Below, one piece after another: positions 16,922 through 25,975 of a stretch of 64,000 nt of DNA. Position numbers and translations under genes: made by a program. This DNA is from JBBRMW01 sp038239365 (GTDB lineage Bacteria; Chloroflexota; Anaerolineae; Aggregatilineales; UBA2796), in NCBI GenBank assembly GCA_038239365.1, contig JBBSEU010000001.1:1-64000 (forward strand), written 5' to 3'. Position 1 is the first letter of the stretch. Every line of letters begins with the position of its first letter. The notes below the pieces were generated by a model. It was given only the letters and a program-made list of their open reading frames with translations, searched no databases and had not been told where the DNA came from.

Positions 16922-18392
16922 GCCTCGTTGCGGCTTGCAATCCCGCAGAGCTGCCTGCCAGAGCCTGGCTTTTCTCTTGTTGATACAATACCCACAAGGC
17001 GGTACTGATGCCTGCGAACATCCAGATTGGCTTGTAATACTGTGTGGTTGAGGTCAGGCCGTGAATACAAAAGGCGATGAACGTGGTAAACCAGGTGGCA
17101 CTGAGTCCGACCATTTCGCGCGATTTGGAACGAAGCATAATCCGCAACAGATCCCAGCAGCTAGCAAGCAGCCAAAGCAGATAAATGACAGCGCCAACAA
17201 CGCCTGTTTCGACCAGAACGGTCAAATACATATTGTGCGGAACCTTATCTACATAGTGCGAGAAATCGGCATTGATGTAGAACCGATTATATTCCGTAAA
17301 TTGACCTATACCCACGCCCACAATTGGATAGTCGCGCCACATGCGAATGGCGCTGTCCCAGAGCGCGTAGCGTACCACGCTGGTATCATTCCAGGATGTG
17401 GTGCCCACATCGCGTGTTGGGACGCCGGACATTCGGATCGTCTCCTCCAGAATCTGCCAGTAGCTGCCCGGCACGATCACCAATGCAACTAATCCTACGC
17501 CAACGACCCAGATCATCCGGGAGCGTATGAGTGCCAAATAGGATTTCGGTTCTTTGGCAAAAGACGGCAGCAGCAAAAACATCAGCACCAGCACCGCAAC
17601 CAGCATGATGAAGCCAGTTCGAGAAACGGTCACGACGATACCGAGTGATAGCAGCGCGATGATTAGCGGGAAGAGGAAACGAGTCCAGTTCTTGGCTTTG
17701 GCTCCCAGATACATGGCAAAGGCCAGGGCGAAAATCAGAAACAAGGCCGTCTCGTCCTGGTTTCCAGTCAAATCTGCGCCACCGCGCACTGTTGTGACCA
17801 GCGAACCTGTAATATGCGCTTCGGGAATTGACAGCGCCGCATTTAAACAGCCAGTGGCGATGCAGCAGATCATCAGGATGTGCTGTTTGTCCGGCGGGAT
17901 TAGCTCTGCCGACAGCCAGACTAACATCAACAACTGAACGTAAGTCCACAGCCAGTTCCGCGATGCTCCAGCCGTAGCCGCCTGGACATTGGTGAAGGTC
18001 ATCCACAAAATGAACGCCAGACCCAAAAGAAACTGTGGACGCAGCAGATAGCGCACTTCAAATTGAAGGCGATTCTGAAATAGATGCCCGGCCAACGTCA
18101 CTAATCCAACCAATGACAGAACTGAACTGAAAATCGGCACATCGGGATACTTGGCTTGCAAGGGCATACTTGCTAACAGAAAAACCAGACCAAAGAACGG
18201 CCTGAAAAAGAGCAGTCCGGCGAAAAGGACACCCGCTACCCCAAGCAGCAAAACGGGGACAATATCGGGCCCATTCTGGGCAATGAGCAGCCCCAAAATG
18301 ACGGCCCCAGCCAGCGTTGCCAGCGCCACAACAAAGATGAGTGCCTGGGACGAGGCCAGTTTAAGACTTTGCCTAAGTGGTTGCAGAAGCAT
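16899..18392 (-). CDS. O-antigen ligase/Wzy-like family membrane protein
   Basis: This 497-residue protein has 10-12 hydrophobic helices and a large external loop near the C-terminal third with RDYPIVGVGIGQFTEYN and HNMYLTVLVETGVVGAVIYLLWLLA. That block is characteristic of the Wzy_C/O-antigen ligase family, which joins glycan to lipid or polymerises repeat units outside the membrane. The start is ATG 18392, 20 bases inside the end of the upstream glycosyltransferase gene; a longer in-frame extension would overlap that gene far more and lacks conservation. Family members act as ligases or polymerases, and sequence alone does not separate these. Confidence 0.85.
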   Translation of the reverse strand: MLLQPLRQSLKLASSQALIFVVALATLAGAVILGLLIAQNGPDIVPVLLLGVAGVLFAGLLFFRPFFGLVFLLASMPLQAKYPDVPIFSSVLSLVGLVTLAGHLFQNRLQFEVRYLLRPQFLLGLAFILWMTFTNVQAATAGASRNWLWTYVQLLMLVWLSAELIPPDKQHILMICCIATGCLNAALSIPEAHITGSLVTTVRGGADLTGNQDETALFLIFALAFAMYLGAKAKNWTRFLFPLIIALLSLGIVVTVSRTGFIMLVAVLVLMFLLLPSFAKEPKSYLALIRSRMIWVVGVGLVALVIVPGSYWQILEETIRMSGVPTRDVGTTSWNDTSVVRYALWDSAIRMWRDYPIVGVGIGQFTEYNRFYINADFSHYVDKVPHNMYLTVLVETGVVGAVIYLLWLLASCWDLLRIMLRSKSREMVGLSATWFTTFIAFCIHGLTSTTQYYKPIWMFAGISTALWVLYQQEKSQALAGSSAGLQAATRQKQAAEP

Positions 18393-19485
18393 GACGAATC
18401 GGTTCCCTGTGGATAAGCTGCCGTAAACAATCCACATAACTTTCGGAGTTACGATACAGATCGCCGCGATTGCGTGCCGTGATGAGATTATCATGCCAGG
18501 CGCGCTGCCGGAGCGCCAGATTGGTGATCGCTTCAACAGCCGCTTCCGCGACGGTTGCGGGTTCGATGTTGTCCAGAAGCAGACCCGTTTTGCGATGCTC
18601 GATCCAATAGCGATTGGCTGCATTATCCGGCACAATCGGCATGAGGCCGACGGACATAGCCTCTATCAGGGATGATGATACCCCATCGGAAGGTATCAGG
18701 CTGATATACAGATTATGTTGTGCCAGGATCGTGGGCAGTTGATCGTTCGGGACGAAACCCAGAAAACTGACATACTGCTGCACATCAAGCTGCTGTGCCA
18801 GCGCCATCAGATTAGCACGTTCCGGGCCATCCCCCGCAATGGTCAGATGTGCTTCAAAGCCGCGCTGCCGCAGGGTATGGATCACACGGATCAGGCGGTC
18901 ATTGTTGTAGCGCGCCTGCAAAGAGCGCGTACAGACAATGCGGATGGGTTCTCCCAAAACGGGCGGCGCACAGCGCGTTTTGGCAAATTCCTCAACGGGA
19001 ATACCCAGTGGAATAATAGCGATTCGGTCTTCTGCAACGCCTAACTGATGAATGGCATCCGCCATGTGAGGTGCCAGTGCCGTCGTCATATCTGCGCGTG
19101 ACAGATTAAACTGGATGACGCGTCGCATGATCGGGTTTTGGGGCGACACGAGAATGTCACTCCCGGCTGTCGATAGCACGAGCGGGCGGTAACCTGCTAA
19201 AGCCGCCAGCGTGCCATAACCAGTGATGTAATAGGCAATCACCATATCCGGCTTGATTTCTTGAATCTGGCGGCGTACATAGGGCAGCGCCGCCAGATAT
19301 TGCAATTTCTGCAAACGCGGCGGTATCGGAATGGGGAGAGCCTGTGGGAGCTTGCTGCCGCCGCTGCGGAAGGAAAGCAGATGAAGTTCTGCCCCGGCTT
19401 TTTCCAGTGCTTTGTACCAGCGTTGCACGTCCACATGACCCGCATCGGCCAACCAGACGATTCGCAGCGGGCGTTTTTCATTCAT
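18373..19485 (-). CDS. Glycosyltransferase family 4-type protein
   Basis: A 370-residue GT-B fold enzyme. The N-terminal half begins LRIVWLADAGHVDVQRWYKALEKAG. The C-terminal half has IRIVCTRSLQARYNNDRLI, LTIAGDGPERANL, VSFLGFVPNDQLP and the sugar-nucleotide binding helix IPSDGVSSSLIEAMSVGLMPIV. It should transfer a sugar from an NDP donor during repeat-unit assembly on the cytoplasmic face. The start is uncertain: ATG 19485 is conserved-looking, while a TTG at 19515 would add ten residues; neither has a strong ribosome site. It overlaps the ligase gene by 20 bases. Confidence 0.87.
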   Translation of the reverse strand: MNEKRPLRIVWLADAGHVDVQRWYKALEKAGAELHLLSFRSGGSKLPQALPIPIPPRLQKLQYLAALPYVRRQIQEIKPDMVIAYYITGYGTLAALAGYRPLVLSTAGSDILVSPQNPIMRRVIQFNLSRADMTTALAPHMADAIHQLGVAEDRIAIIPLGIPVEEFAKTRCAPPVLGEPIRIVCTRSLQARYNNDRLIRVIHTLRQRGFEAHLTIAGDGPERANLMALAQQLDVQQYVSFLGFVPNDQLPTILAQHNLYISLIPSDGVSSSLIEAMSVGLMPIVPDNAANRYWIEHRKTGLLLDNIEPATVAEAAVEAITNLALRQRAWHDNLITARNRGDLYRNSESYVDCLRQLIHREPIRHASATT

Positions 19486-19564
19486 AAATTTGGCGCAGGA
19501 GACCCCCGTTTTCAAACCAGGGAGGAATGCGCGCTAGCTCCTTTCCGTATGATCAACATCCAGT

Positions 19565-20695
19565 TTAGGCGGGAAGCGTCGATTTCTTTTGAACTTCGCC
19601 CGTTTCCAGCAAATTCTGGTAAATCGTGCTAAAGGCTTCGGTGAAAACATCCAGGCTGTAGAGTTGTGAACGTTCTTTGCCCTTCTCACCCATCTGCCGA
19701 CGGAGTGTTTCATCGCCAAGCAGGGTGCAGATATGAGCGGCCATCGCGTCATCATCACCGATAGGGACAACGAAGCCCGTCACGCCGTTCAGAACCAGTT
19801 CGCGGCAGCCCCCACTATCGGTCACGACACAGGGCAGCCCGGAAGCCATCGCTTCGATGATGGCGTTGGGTGAGCCTTCCACGCGGGAAGTCAGGATAAA
19901 CATACTCATCGCCTTGAGCAAATCAGGCACATCGCGGCGTTCACCAATAAGCTGAACGACATCCGTTACCCCCAACTCATCGCGCAATGCTTCCACCACT
20001 GGCCGCAACGGCCCTTCCCCCACAAAAACAAAGCGCGCATCCGGGTACTTTTTGACCACTTGCGCTGCAACCCGGATGAAGTTTTCCGGGCTTTTGTTGT
20101 TGGTCAGGTGGGCAACCGTCCCGATAATCGGCTTACCGCGCCATGTTTCCGGCAGCGGCCAGTTACCGGTTACGCTGCCCAGAAACTTATTGATATCCAG
20201 TCCGTTGAACACAACCCCGGCTTGTTGAGGGCGTATCATGTGGTGTGCCAGCATGTAATCGCGGGCGATATAGGAATTGGCGATAACGGCTTTCACATCA
20301 CGATTTAAGAATGGCAGCAGATTTTGGTACCATTGTGGGTGATATGTCGGGTGATTGCCTTCGTTGACAATGAAGCGGGTGTTTCTTGCCAGCATCACAG
20401 CAAGTCTGCCGTACAGACCGCTAACGCTATCCAGAAACAAATGCGTGATGTCCGGCTTGAGTGTGCGGATCAGGTGGTGGACTTGCCGCAAACGCTGTAC
20501 CTCAAGGCGATGGTGGCGCTCTAACTCGATAACCTGATAACCAAGCTGGCGGATCGGTTCAGCCCAGTAGCCACCGGGTGAGAAGGAGACAACAGTGGCG
20601 CGCGGGTGAAGGCGTGCCAACAGATGATAAAGCTGCTGTTCAGCGCCACCCCGATCCAGTTGTCCAATCAAGTAGAGTACGGAATAATCATTCAT
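19565..20695 (-). CDS. Glycosyltransferase family 4
   Basis: A complete 376-residue GT-B glycosyltransferase. It begins YSVLYLIGQLDRGGAEQQLYHLL, the acceptor-side glycine loop of GT4 enzymes, and the donor domain has PIIGTVAHLTNNKSPENFIRVAA, RFVFVGEGPLRP, and SRVEGSPNAIIEAMASGLPCVVTDSGG with the E-x7-E type region. It acts on the cytoplasmic side in glycan repeat synthesis; donor and acceptor are unknown. It is the first gene of a three-gene minus-strand unit and is divergent from the GT2 gene at 20797 across a 101-base gap. Confidence 0.92.
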   Translation of the reverse strand: MNDYSVLYLIGQLDRGGAEQQLYHLLARLHPRATVVSFSPGGYWAEPIRQLGYQVIELERHHRLEVQRLRQVHHLIRTLKPDITHLFLDSVSGLYGRLAVMLARNTRFIVNEGNHPTYHPQWYQNLLPFLNRDVKAVIANSYIARDYMLAHHMIRPQQAGVVFNGLDINKFLGSVTGNWPLPETWRGKPIIGTVAHLTNNKSPENFIRVAAQVVKKYPDARFVFVGEGPLRPVVEALRDELGVTDVVQLIGERRDVPDLLKAMSMFILTSRVEGSPNAIIEAMASGLPCVVTDSGGCRELVLNGVTGFVVPIGDDDAMAAHICTLLGDETLRRQMGEKGKERSQLYSLDVFTEAFSTIYQNLLETGEVQKKSTLPA

Positions 20696-20796
20696 AGGTA
20701 AACCGTGTGGTCAATCCTTTTGTGTATACTATGTAGTCGGACGAGTAGATTTTCGACGAACCTTGCTCAGTTAGAACATTGCAAAAAGGGAGAAGC

Positions 20797-21861
20797 ATGC
20801 CCACCTATTCACCATCTCAGCGCGTGAACAGCTTCGATGCAGCGGACACGCCGCAGCAATTGCGTCAGGTTAGTGTCGTGATGCCAATCCGCAACGAGGC
20901 AAATACGATCAGCCGCTGCCTTGAAGCCGTGTTGAACCAGGATTATCCCCATAGCGACATGGAAGTATTCGTCATTGACGGCATGTCTACCGATAATACC
21001 AGAGATATTATTGCCTCTGTCGCCAGTCGATACCCGGATGTGTCGGTGACGATTCTGGATAATCCGCGTCAAATTGTAGCACCGGGACTGAATGCCGCCC
21101 TCGATCAAGTCAATGGCGACATCATTGTTCGCATTGATGGACATTGTGAAATCGATCCCGATTACATTTCGCGCTGCGTGGCCTACCTGCAAACAGGTGA
21201 CATCGACGGTGTAGGGGGGCCTATCCAGACCATCGGAAAAACCCCCCTCAGCGAAACGATTGCGCTGGGGATGAGTTCCAAGTTTGGTGTCGGAGGTTCG
21301 GCCTTCCGCACCGTCACTGATAAGGCGATGATCGTTGACACCGTCGCTTTTCCGGCTTACACCCGCCGCATTGTTGAGCAAGCGGGCAAGTTCGATGAAG
21401 AATTGGTTCGCAACCAGGATGATGAGTACAACTACCGCATTCGCGCGCTGGGCGGCACGATATTTCTGGCTCCTGATATTCACTCCCGTTACCACAGTCG
21501 CGGTACGCTCCCTTCGTTGTGGCGGCAGTATTTCCAATATGGCTATTGGAAAGTGCGTGTCATGCAGAAACATCCACGACAGATGAGCCTTCGCCAGTTT
21601 GTGCCACCCACGTTCGTCGGTGTTTTGCTGGTGAGTGGTCTCCTGTCCCCGTTCAACCGAACGATGCGCCGTTTAGGTTTTGGCGTCGCGCTGCTGTATG
21701 CGGCGGCAAATCTTGGTGCCTCAATATGGACTGCGAATAAACATGGCCGCCAACATCTGGCGCGTTTGCCAGCCGTGTTCGCGGCACTACACGTGAGCTA
21801 TGGATTAGGATTTTTGGTGGGACTGGCTCGGTTTGCCAACCGCTGGCGGGAGCGGCGCTGA
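20797..21861 (+). CDS. Glycosyltransferase family 2 with C-terminal membrane helices
   Basis: The GT-A domain is clear: VSVVMPIRNEANTISRCLEAVLNQDYP, VIDGMSTDNT, the metal-binding region IIVRIDGHCEIDPDYI, and FDEELVRNQDDEYNYRIRALGG. The C-terminal 90 residues hold two or three hydrophobic segments (PTFVGVLLVSGLLSPFN and later), as in membrane-associated GT2 enzymes such as ExoA-type proteins. The start is ATG 20797, with GGGAG 4 bases upstream. It is the only plus-strand gene within this part of the locus, and its last 57 bases overlap, in antiparallel fashion, the end of the sugar transferase gene. Confidence 0.9.
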   Translation: MPTYSPSQRVNSFDAADTPQQLRQVSVVMPIRNEANTISRCLEAVLNQDYPHSDMEVFVIDGMSTDNTRDIIASVASRYPDVSVTILDNPRQIVAPGLNAALDQVNGDIIVRIDGHCEIDPDYISRCVAYLQTGDIDGVGGPIQTIGKTPLSETIALGMSSKFGVGGSAFRTVTDKAMIVDTVAFPAYTRRIVEQAGKFDEELVRNQDDEYNYRIRALGGTIFLAPDIHSRYHSRGTLPSLWRQYFQYGYWKVRVMQKHPRQMSLRQFVPPTFVGVLLVSGLLSPFNRTMRRLGFGVALLYAAANLGASIWTANKHGRQHLARLPAVFAALHVSYGLGFLVGLARFANRWRERR

Positions 21862-22485
21862 AGCCAGTCCGCTGTCTGTTTCAGATTTGAACAACGCTTT
21901 GACCGTTTGCGACAAGATGCCAATGTCGCGCCAGACGGTCACGTTGTTCAGATACTCCAGGTCAATGGCAAGTTTGGCGGGCAGAATCGAATGGATATAG
22001 CGATCTTCCCAGTCGGGGCCGGTGAGGAGCGCCTCCTCATGTCGGAAGCGGACACTTGCCAGACTGGTAATGCCGGGGCGCACTTCCAACAGTTTGCGTT
22101 GTTCCGGCGTATACAGTGCCACATAGCGCAAATCCTCTGGACGCGGACCGACCAGACTCATGGTGCCTGTCAGCACATCAAACAGTTGGGGTAGTTCATC
22201 GAGTTTCGTCCGACGCAGAATGCGCCCCACCGACGTGATACGTGGATCGTGCGATTTTGTGATGCCAGCCCCGATTTTATCCGCATTCACAACCATCGTT
22301 CGGAACTTATGGACTTTAATTTTGGCCCCATGTAACCCGGCACGAGTCGCCGCGTACAAAATAGGGCCGGGTGCTGTCAACTTGATCGCCAGAGCGATAA
22401 TCAGCAGCACAGGTGACAAAATGAGCAGCACAACGGCGCTGACCACAATATCGAAAGCGCGTTTCAGGAGTCGCGGACGTGGCAT
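21805..22485 (-). CDS. PglC/WbaP-type initiating phosphoglycosyl transferase
   Basis: This 226-residue enzyme moves a phospho-sugar from its UDP-sugar to undecaprenyl phosphate, the first step of lipid-linked glycan assembly. It has a single N-terminal hydrophobic helix (FDIVVSAVVLLILSPVLLIIALAIKL), then KFRTM, the catalytic Asp-Glu pair in RRTKLDELPQLFDVLTG and MSLVGPRPE. The length matches the minimal monotopic PglC form rather than the long WbaP form. It is the last gene of the 22-kb minus-strand cluster. With the upstream DegT enzyme and the WbpM-type dehydratase it could start the chain with a 4-amino-4,6-dideoxy sugar. Confidence 0.92.
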   Translation of the reverse strand: MPRPRLLKRAFDIVVSAVVLLILSPVLLIIALAIKLTAPGPILYAATRAGLHGAKIKVHKFRTMVVNADKIGAGITKSHDPRITSVGRILRRTKLDELPQLFDVLTGTMSLVGPRPEDLRYVALYTPEQRKLLEVRPGITSLASVRFRHEEALLTGPDWEDRYIHSILPAKLAIDLEYLNNVTVWRDIGILSQTVKALFKSETDSGLASAPLPPAVGKPSQSHQKS

Positions 22486-22488
22486 TGC

Positions 22489-23715
22489 TTATCTCCTATA
22501 CTGCTTCACAATATCCATTACCGCGGCCACCACATCATACACATCCTCGTCGGTCAGTTGTGTATTGAGCGGCAATGAGAAGCTGCGTAGATATTCCCGA
22601 TACGAAATAGGGCATGTATCCGGCTGCCAGCCATATTTATCCCGATAGTAGGGGTGCAGATGCAATGGAATAAAATGCACGCTGCTGCCGATATTGCGCG
22701 TTTTCAGGTGTTCGATGAACTGGGCGCGATCAATGGTCAACTGATCGAGGTGCAGGCGCAAAATATACAGATGGTTGGCGTGTTCGACGTTGGGGCGCTG
22801 TGTAGGCCGCTCAATCGCTTCGACATCGGCAAAGGCGGCATTGTAGAGGTCGACGATCTGCTTGCGGCGCATCTGTAGCTGGGTTAGCCGTTGAAGTTGG
22901 ACAAGACCCATGGCGGCTTGAATATCGGTCATATTGTATTTGAAACCGGGCGCAACCACTTCGTAGTACCAGGAGCCTTCATTGCTGTATCGCTTCCAGG
23001 CGTCCCGATTCATCCCATGCAGACTAAACAAACGCGCCCTGTCCAGAAATTCGGGGCTGCCCGTCAGCATTCCACCTTCGGCAGTGGTCAGGTTTTTTGT
23101 GGCGTAAAAGCTGAAAGCAGTCGCATCGCCGATGGTTCCGATCTTTTTGCCGTTGTAGGAGGCAGGCAGCGAATGCGCCGCATCCTCAATAATCGACAGG
23201 TTGTGTTTCCGGGCTAAGTCCAGCAGCCCATCCATCATGGCGGGGTGACCCGCGAAGTGAACTGGCATGATCGCTTTGGTGCGCGGCGTGATCTTTTCCG
23301 CGACTTTTGCCGGATCGATAGTCATAATGTCGGCTTCGATGTCAGCCAGGACGGGCGTTGCGCCAACGTGTTCGATGACATTGGCCGTTGCACAAAAGGT
23401 AGTCGGCGTCGTAATCACTTCGTCGCCTGGGCCGATATTGAGTGCGGCCAGTGCCACATGCAGCCCACCGGTGCAGGAATTTAGCGCCAATGCGCCAGGG
23501 GCACCGATAAAGCTGGCAAACTCAGTCTCGAATTTCTTGGTTTTAGGTCCCGTAGTGATCCAGGATGAACGCAGCGTATCAACGACAGCCTCGATCTCGG
23601 CCTCAGTAATATCGGGCGGGGAAAACGGTAAAAATGTAGTGCGAGTCCGGTTGGAAAGCGATGTTGGAATGACCATTAGTGTTTGCGGTGATGCGCCTGC
23701 CGATGGGCAGCACAA
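22489..23715 (-). CDS. DegT/DnrJ/EryC1/StrS-family sugar aminotransferase
   Basis: A PLP-dependent enzyme of fold type I that typically aminates a 4-keto-6-deoxy-NDP-sugar. Conserved features are SSWITTGPKTKKFE, GDEVITTPTTFCATANVIEHVGATPV, IIEDAAHSLPA, the PLP lysine in SFYATKNLTTAEGG (Lys207) and VHFIPLHLHPYYRDKYG. The start appears to be TTG at 23715, because AAAGGAG lies 8 bases upstream; the internal ATG at 23676 has no such site. It sits 3 bases before the phosphoglycosyl transferase, which suggests it makes the first sugar of the repeat, for example in a PglE-like step. The substrate is not provable from sequence. Confidence 0.9.
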   Translation of the reverse strand: MCCPSAGASPQTLMVIPTSLSNRTRTTFLPFSPPDITEAEIEAVVDTLRSSWITTGPKTKKFETEFASFIGAPGALALNSCTGGLHVALAALNIGPGDEVITTPTTFCATANVIEHVGATPVLADIEADIMTIDPAKVAEKITPRTKAIMPVHFAGHPAMMDGLLDLARKHNLSIIEDAAHSLPASYNGKKIGTIGDATAFSFYATKNLTTAEGGMLTGSPEFLDRARLFSLHGMNRDAWKRYSNEGSWYYEVVAPGFKYNMTDIQAAMGLVQLQRLTQLQMRRKQIVDLYNAAFADVEAIERPTQRPNVEHANHLYILRLHLDQLTIDRAQFIEHLKTRNIGSSVHFIPLHLHPYYRDKYGWQPDTCPISYREYLRSFSLPLNTQLTDEDVYDVVAAVMDIVKQYRR

Positions 23716-23754
23716 ACCGCGTTCTCCTTTCGTACAGATAACGGTAGTTAATTG

Positions 23755-24816
23755 TTAGCGGCCACGCAGGATGTCGGCAGCGGCTCTAAAGCGCCCCATG
23801 ACCTGCTTAAGAGTCGGTCCCCAACGCTGGGGGACTATGAAATGCCGTGCCAAAAGCAGCGTATCGACACTCCATGCGTAGACAAACCAAAATTTATCAT
23901 GAAGGGTGTGCTGCGGCAGCGCCCGGCGGTGAATGGCATACTTGTTGTAAATCTCCATATAACCCAGCTTTGCATAGTTCGGGCGGCCTGCCGGATCATG
24001 GAAGTGCAGGACGTGTGCCGCACCTGCCAGCAGAAGTTTTCCTTTCTGGCGGGCACGAAGACTGAATTCCAGGTCTTCACCTAACCCATAGCCATGAAAG
24101 TTCTCCAAAAAACCGATTTCGAGCGGGACGACAGTTTTCCACATCGCCACCCCGCCTTGCAGCCAATCGCCTTCGATGGCTGCCTCCGTCGGTTGCAGCG
24201 CATTCCAAGGGATCGAAATGCCAGAATGGTAATAGCGACCCGGTTGCAGGGCGGGCACCAAATATAGCAGACGCGCGATACGCCAATAGAGCGTCATCAT
24301 ACGACTGTCGATCTGGTTTTCGATAAAAGCTGCTACTCCAACAACGTTATCACCTCCCGTGCGATGCACTTTTTCAAGAGTCGCCAGACAGCCTGGCCGC
24401 AGGACAATATCATCATCAAAAAACGCAACCAGATCAGTGGAAACCCAGGTCAGAGCAAAATTGCGCTGGCGGGTTAAACCCCGTAAGGGTTCAGCTACAC
24501 GCCAATAGATAAGCTGATGACTCAGTCGGTCAAGATCGGTTCGCTGCCGCAGACTTCGCTCCGTGCTGTCGTCGATACTGGCATCGACGATGATGAGTTG
24601 ATCAGGTCGCCGATCATGTTCACTCAGCGAATCCAGAAAACGGTTGAGGCTGGCCGCACGCATGTAGGTGCAAACGACAACCGCGCAGCCGGGAACGAGC
24701 GATTGAGGAGTTGGCGTCGTCCAATTAGAAGCCAATGGAGGCCGGGAAAAGCCGCTGAGGACGTTTTCAGGCATCGTATGTATTGCCGTTTGTGGCGCAG
24801 TCACGTTCTCAAGCAT
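23755..24816 (-). CDS. Glycosyltransferase family 2
   Basis: The protein is about 353 residues long from ATG 24816. It begins with a nonconserved segment, then CAVVVCTYMRAASLNRFLDSLSEHDRRPDQLIIVDAS, the metal-binding-type LVAFFDDDIVLRPGCL, and ENFHGYGLGEDLEFSLRARQKGKLLLAGAAHVLHFHDP, all typical of the GT-A fold of GT2. The ATG overlaps the end of the upstream GT4 gene by 8 bases, which explains coupled translation. A longer form from 24882 would overlap by 74 bases and is less likely. Sugar specificity is unknown. Confidence 0.88.
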   Translation of the reverse strand: MLENVTAPQTAIHTMPENVLSGFSRPPLASNWTTPTPQSLVPGCAVVVCTYMRAASLNRFLDSLSEHDRRPDQLIIVDASIDDSTERSLRQRTDLDRLSHQLIYWRVAEPLRGLTRQRNFALTWVSTDLVAFFDDDIVLRPGCLATLEKVHRTGGDNVVGVAAFIENQIDSRMMTLYWRIARLLYLVPALQPGRYYHSGISIPWNALQPTEAAIEGDWLQGGVAMWKTVVPLEIGFLENFHGYGLGEDLEFSLRARQKGKLLLAGAAHVLHFHDPAGRPNYAKLGYMEIYNKYAIHRRALPQHTLHDKFWFVYAWSVDTLLLARHFIVPQRWGPTLKQVMGRFRAAADILRGR

Positions 24817-25975
24817 TGGAAAGTGCCCTGTCAATTTGCGGTGGAGTGAGGCAGCTTTGATAAAAGCGTTCGTTGTCGGCAAGCAGCGTCGTTAGCGCGA
24901 AGTTTTGCCGGACGTGTGCCTGTCCTGCTTTGCCCAACTGATCAGCCAGATTTGGATTGCCCAAAATGCAGGTTATTGCCGACACGATTTCATCTGGCTG
25001 ATCAGGATCGATCAGTAACCCGGTTTTGTTGTCTTCGATCAATTCTGGCCCACTACAGCGCCGGGTATAAACCATTGGGCAGCCGCAGGCCATTGCCTCC
25101 AAGGGCACCAACGCAAAGGCCTCGGCATAAGACGGCAAAACGGCAAGTGCGGCTTCCTGATAGGCGCGGCGTAGTTCGCTCTGCGTGATATGACCGTGAA
25201 AAACTACCGACTTTTGAGCGAGCGGCGTAAGCTGATCAAGCAGGTAAGCGCGCATCGACTGACGCGCTTCGGTGAAGCCATCTTTGCCGTAGATGTGCAA
25301 TTCCGCGTCAGGCATTGCTGCCAACACCTGGGGCCAGGCTTGAACGAGTGCAATGATCCCCTTCTTTGCGGTCAGCGTTCCAGCAAACACCACGCGATTT
25401 GTAGATCGTGTCACGGTATCCTGTTCAGAGATGAATTCGGCTGCATTGTAGAGAATCTGGCTGCACGGACGGCGGGGTTTCAATAGCTGCTGCGTTTTGC
25501 GGGCAGTATATTGACTGACAGAACACCATGCTTCGGCGCGGCCTAATGAGGCTTGTTCCAACCAGAAGGTGAGCCGGTCAGTTGGCTTTGCCAGTTCTAC
25601 CGCGAAGTAGGTGGAGCAGCCATGCAGCCGAACGACCAACGGTACGGACAGCTTCGGCCAGAAAGCCGCCCATCCGTGCCAATCGGGGACTTCCACGAGA
25701 TCGATCTCACCCTGCCGACTCCAGGCGGCGATAGTGCGATAGAGGCGATAGCGCGCTGAGACCCAACCCAGACGCGCACTGGAATGTCGCAGCCGCCAGA
25801 CCTGAACCCCTTGATCCACTTCGTATTCGGCTTCTGGCGTGGTGGGGGCGTAAATCCCCACGACACGAACCTGGTGACCCGCCTGAACCAGTGCCCGCCC
25901 GAAACGCTGAACGAAGCTGCCAATGCCGCCATGTGAGGATGGCGGATATTCGGAGCAGACAAAACACAGCCTCAT
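24809..25975 (-). CDS. Glycosyltransferase family 4
   Basis: A 388-residue GT-B enzyme beginning MRLCFVCSEYPPSSHGGIGSF, the glycine loop of the acceptor domain, followed by VRLHGCSTYF. The donor domain has RVVFAGTLTAKKGIIALVQAWPQV, AELHIYGKDG, VVFHGHITQSELRRAY and PSYAEAFALVPLEAMACGCPMVYTRRCSGPELI. It overlaps the gene before it by ATGA and the GT2 gene after it by 8 bases. It likely adds one residue of the repeat unit on the cytoplasmic face. Confidence 0.92.
   Translation of the reverse strand: MRLCFVCSEYPPSSHGGIGSFVQRFGRALVQAGHQVRVVGIYAPTTPEAEYEVDQGVQVWRLRHSSARLGWVSARYRLYRTIAAWSRQGEIDLVEVPDWHGWAAFWPKLSVPLVVRLHGCSTYFAVELAKPTDRLTFWLEQASLGRAEAWCSVSQYTARKTQQLLKPRRPCSQILYNAAEFISEQDTVTRSTNRVVFAGTLTAKKGIIALVQAWPQVLAAMPDAELHIYGKDGFTEARQSMRAYLLDQLTPLAQKSVVFHGHITQSELRRAYQEAALAVLPSYAEAFALVPLEAMACGCPMVYTRRCSGPELIEDNKTGLLIDPDQPDEIVSAITCILGNPNLADQLGKAGQAHVRQNFALTTLLADNERFYQSCLTPPQIDRALSNA

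Noticed and set aside
20696..20796. Extended -10 promoter (TATACT at 20725) for the GT2 gene
   Set aside because: No acceptable -35 lies at the right distance and the TG is out of place, so it is not listed as a feature.
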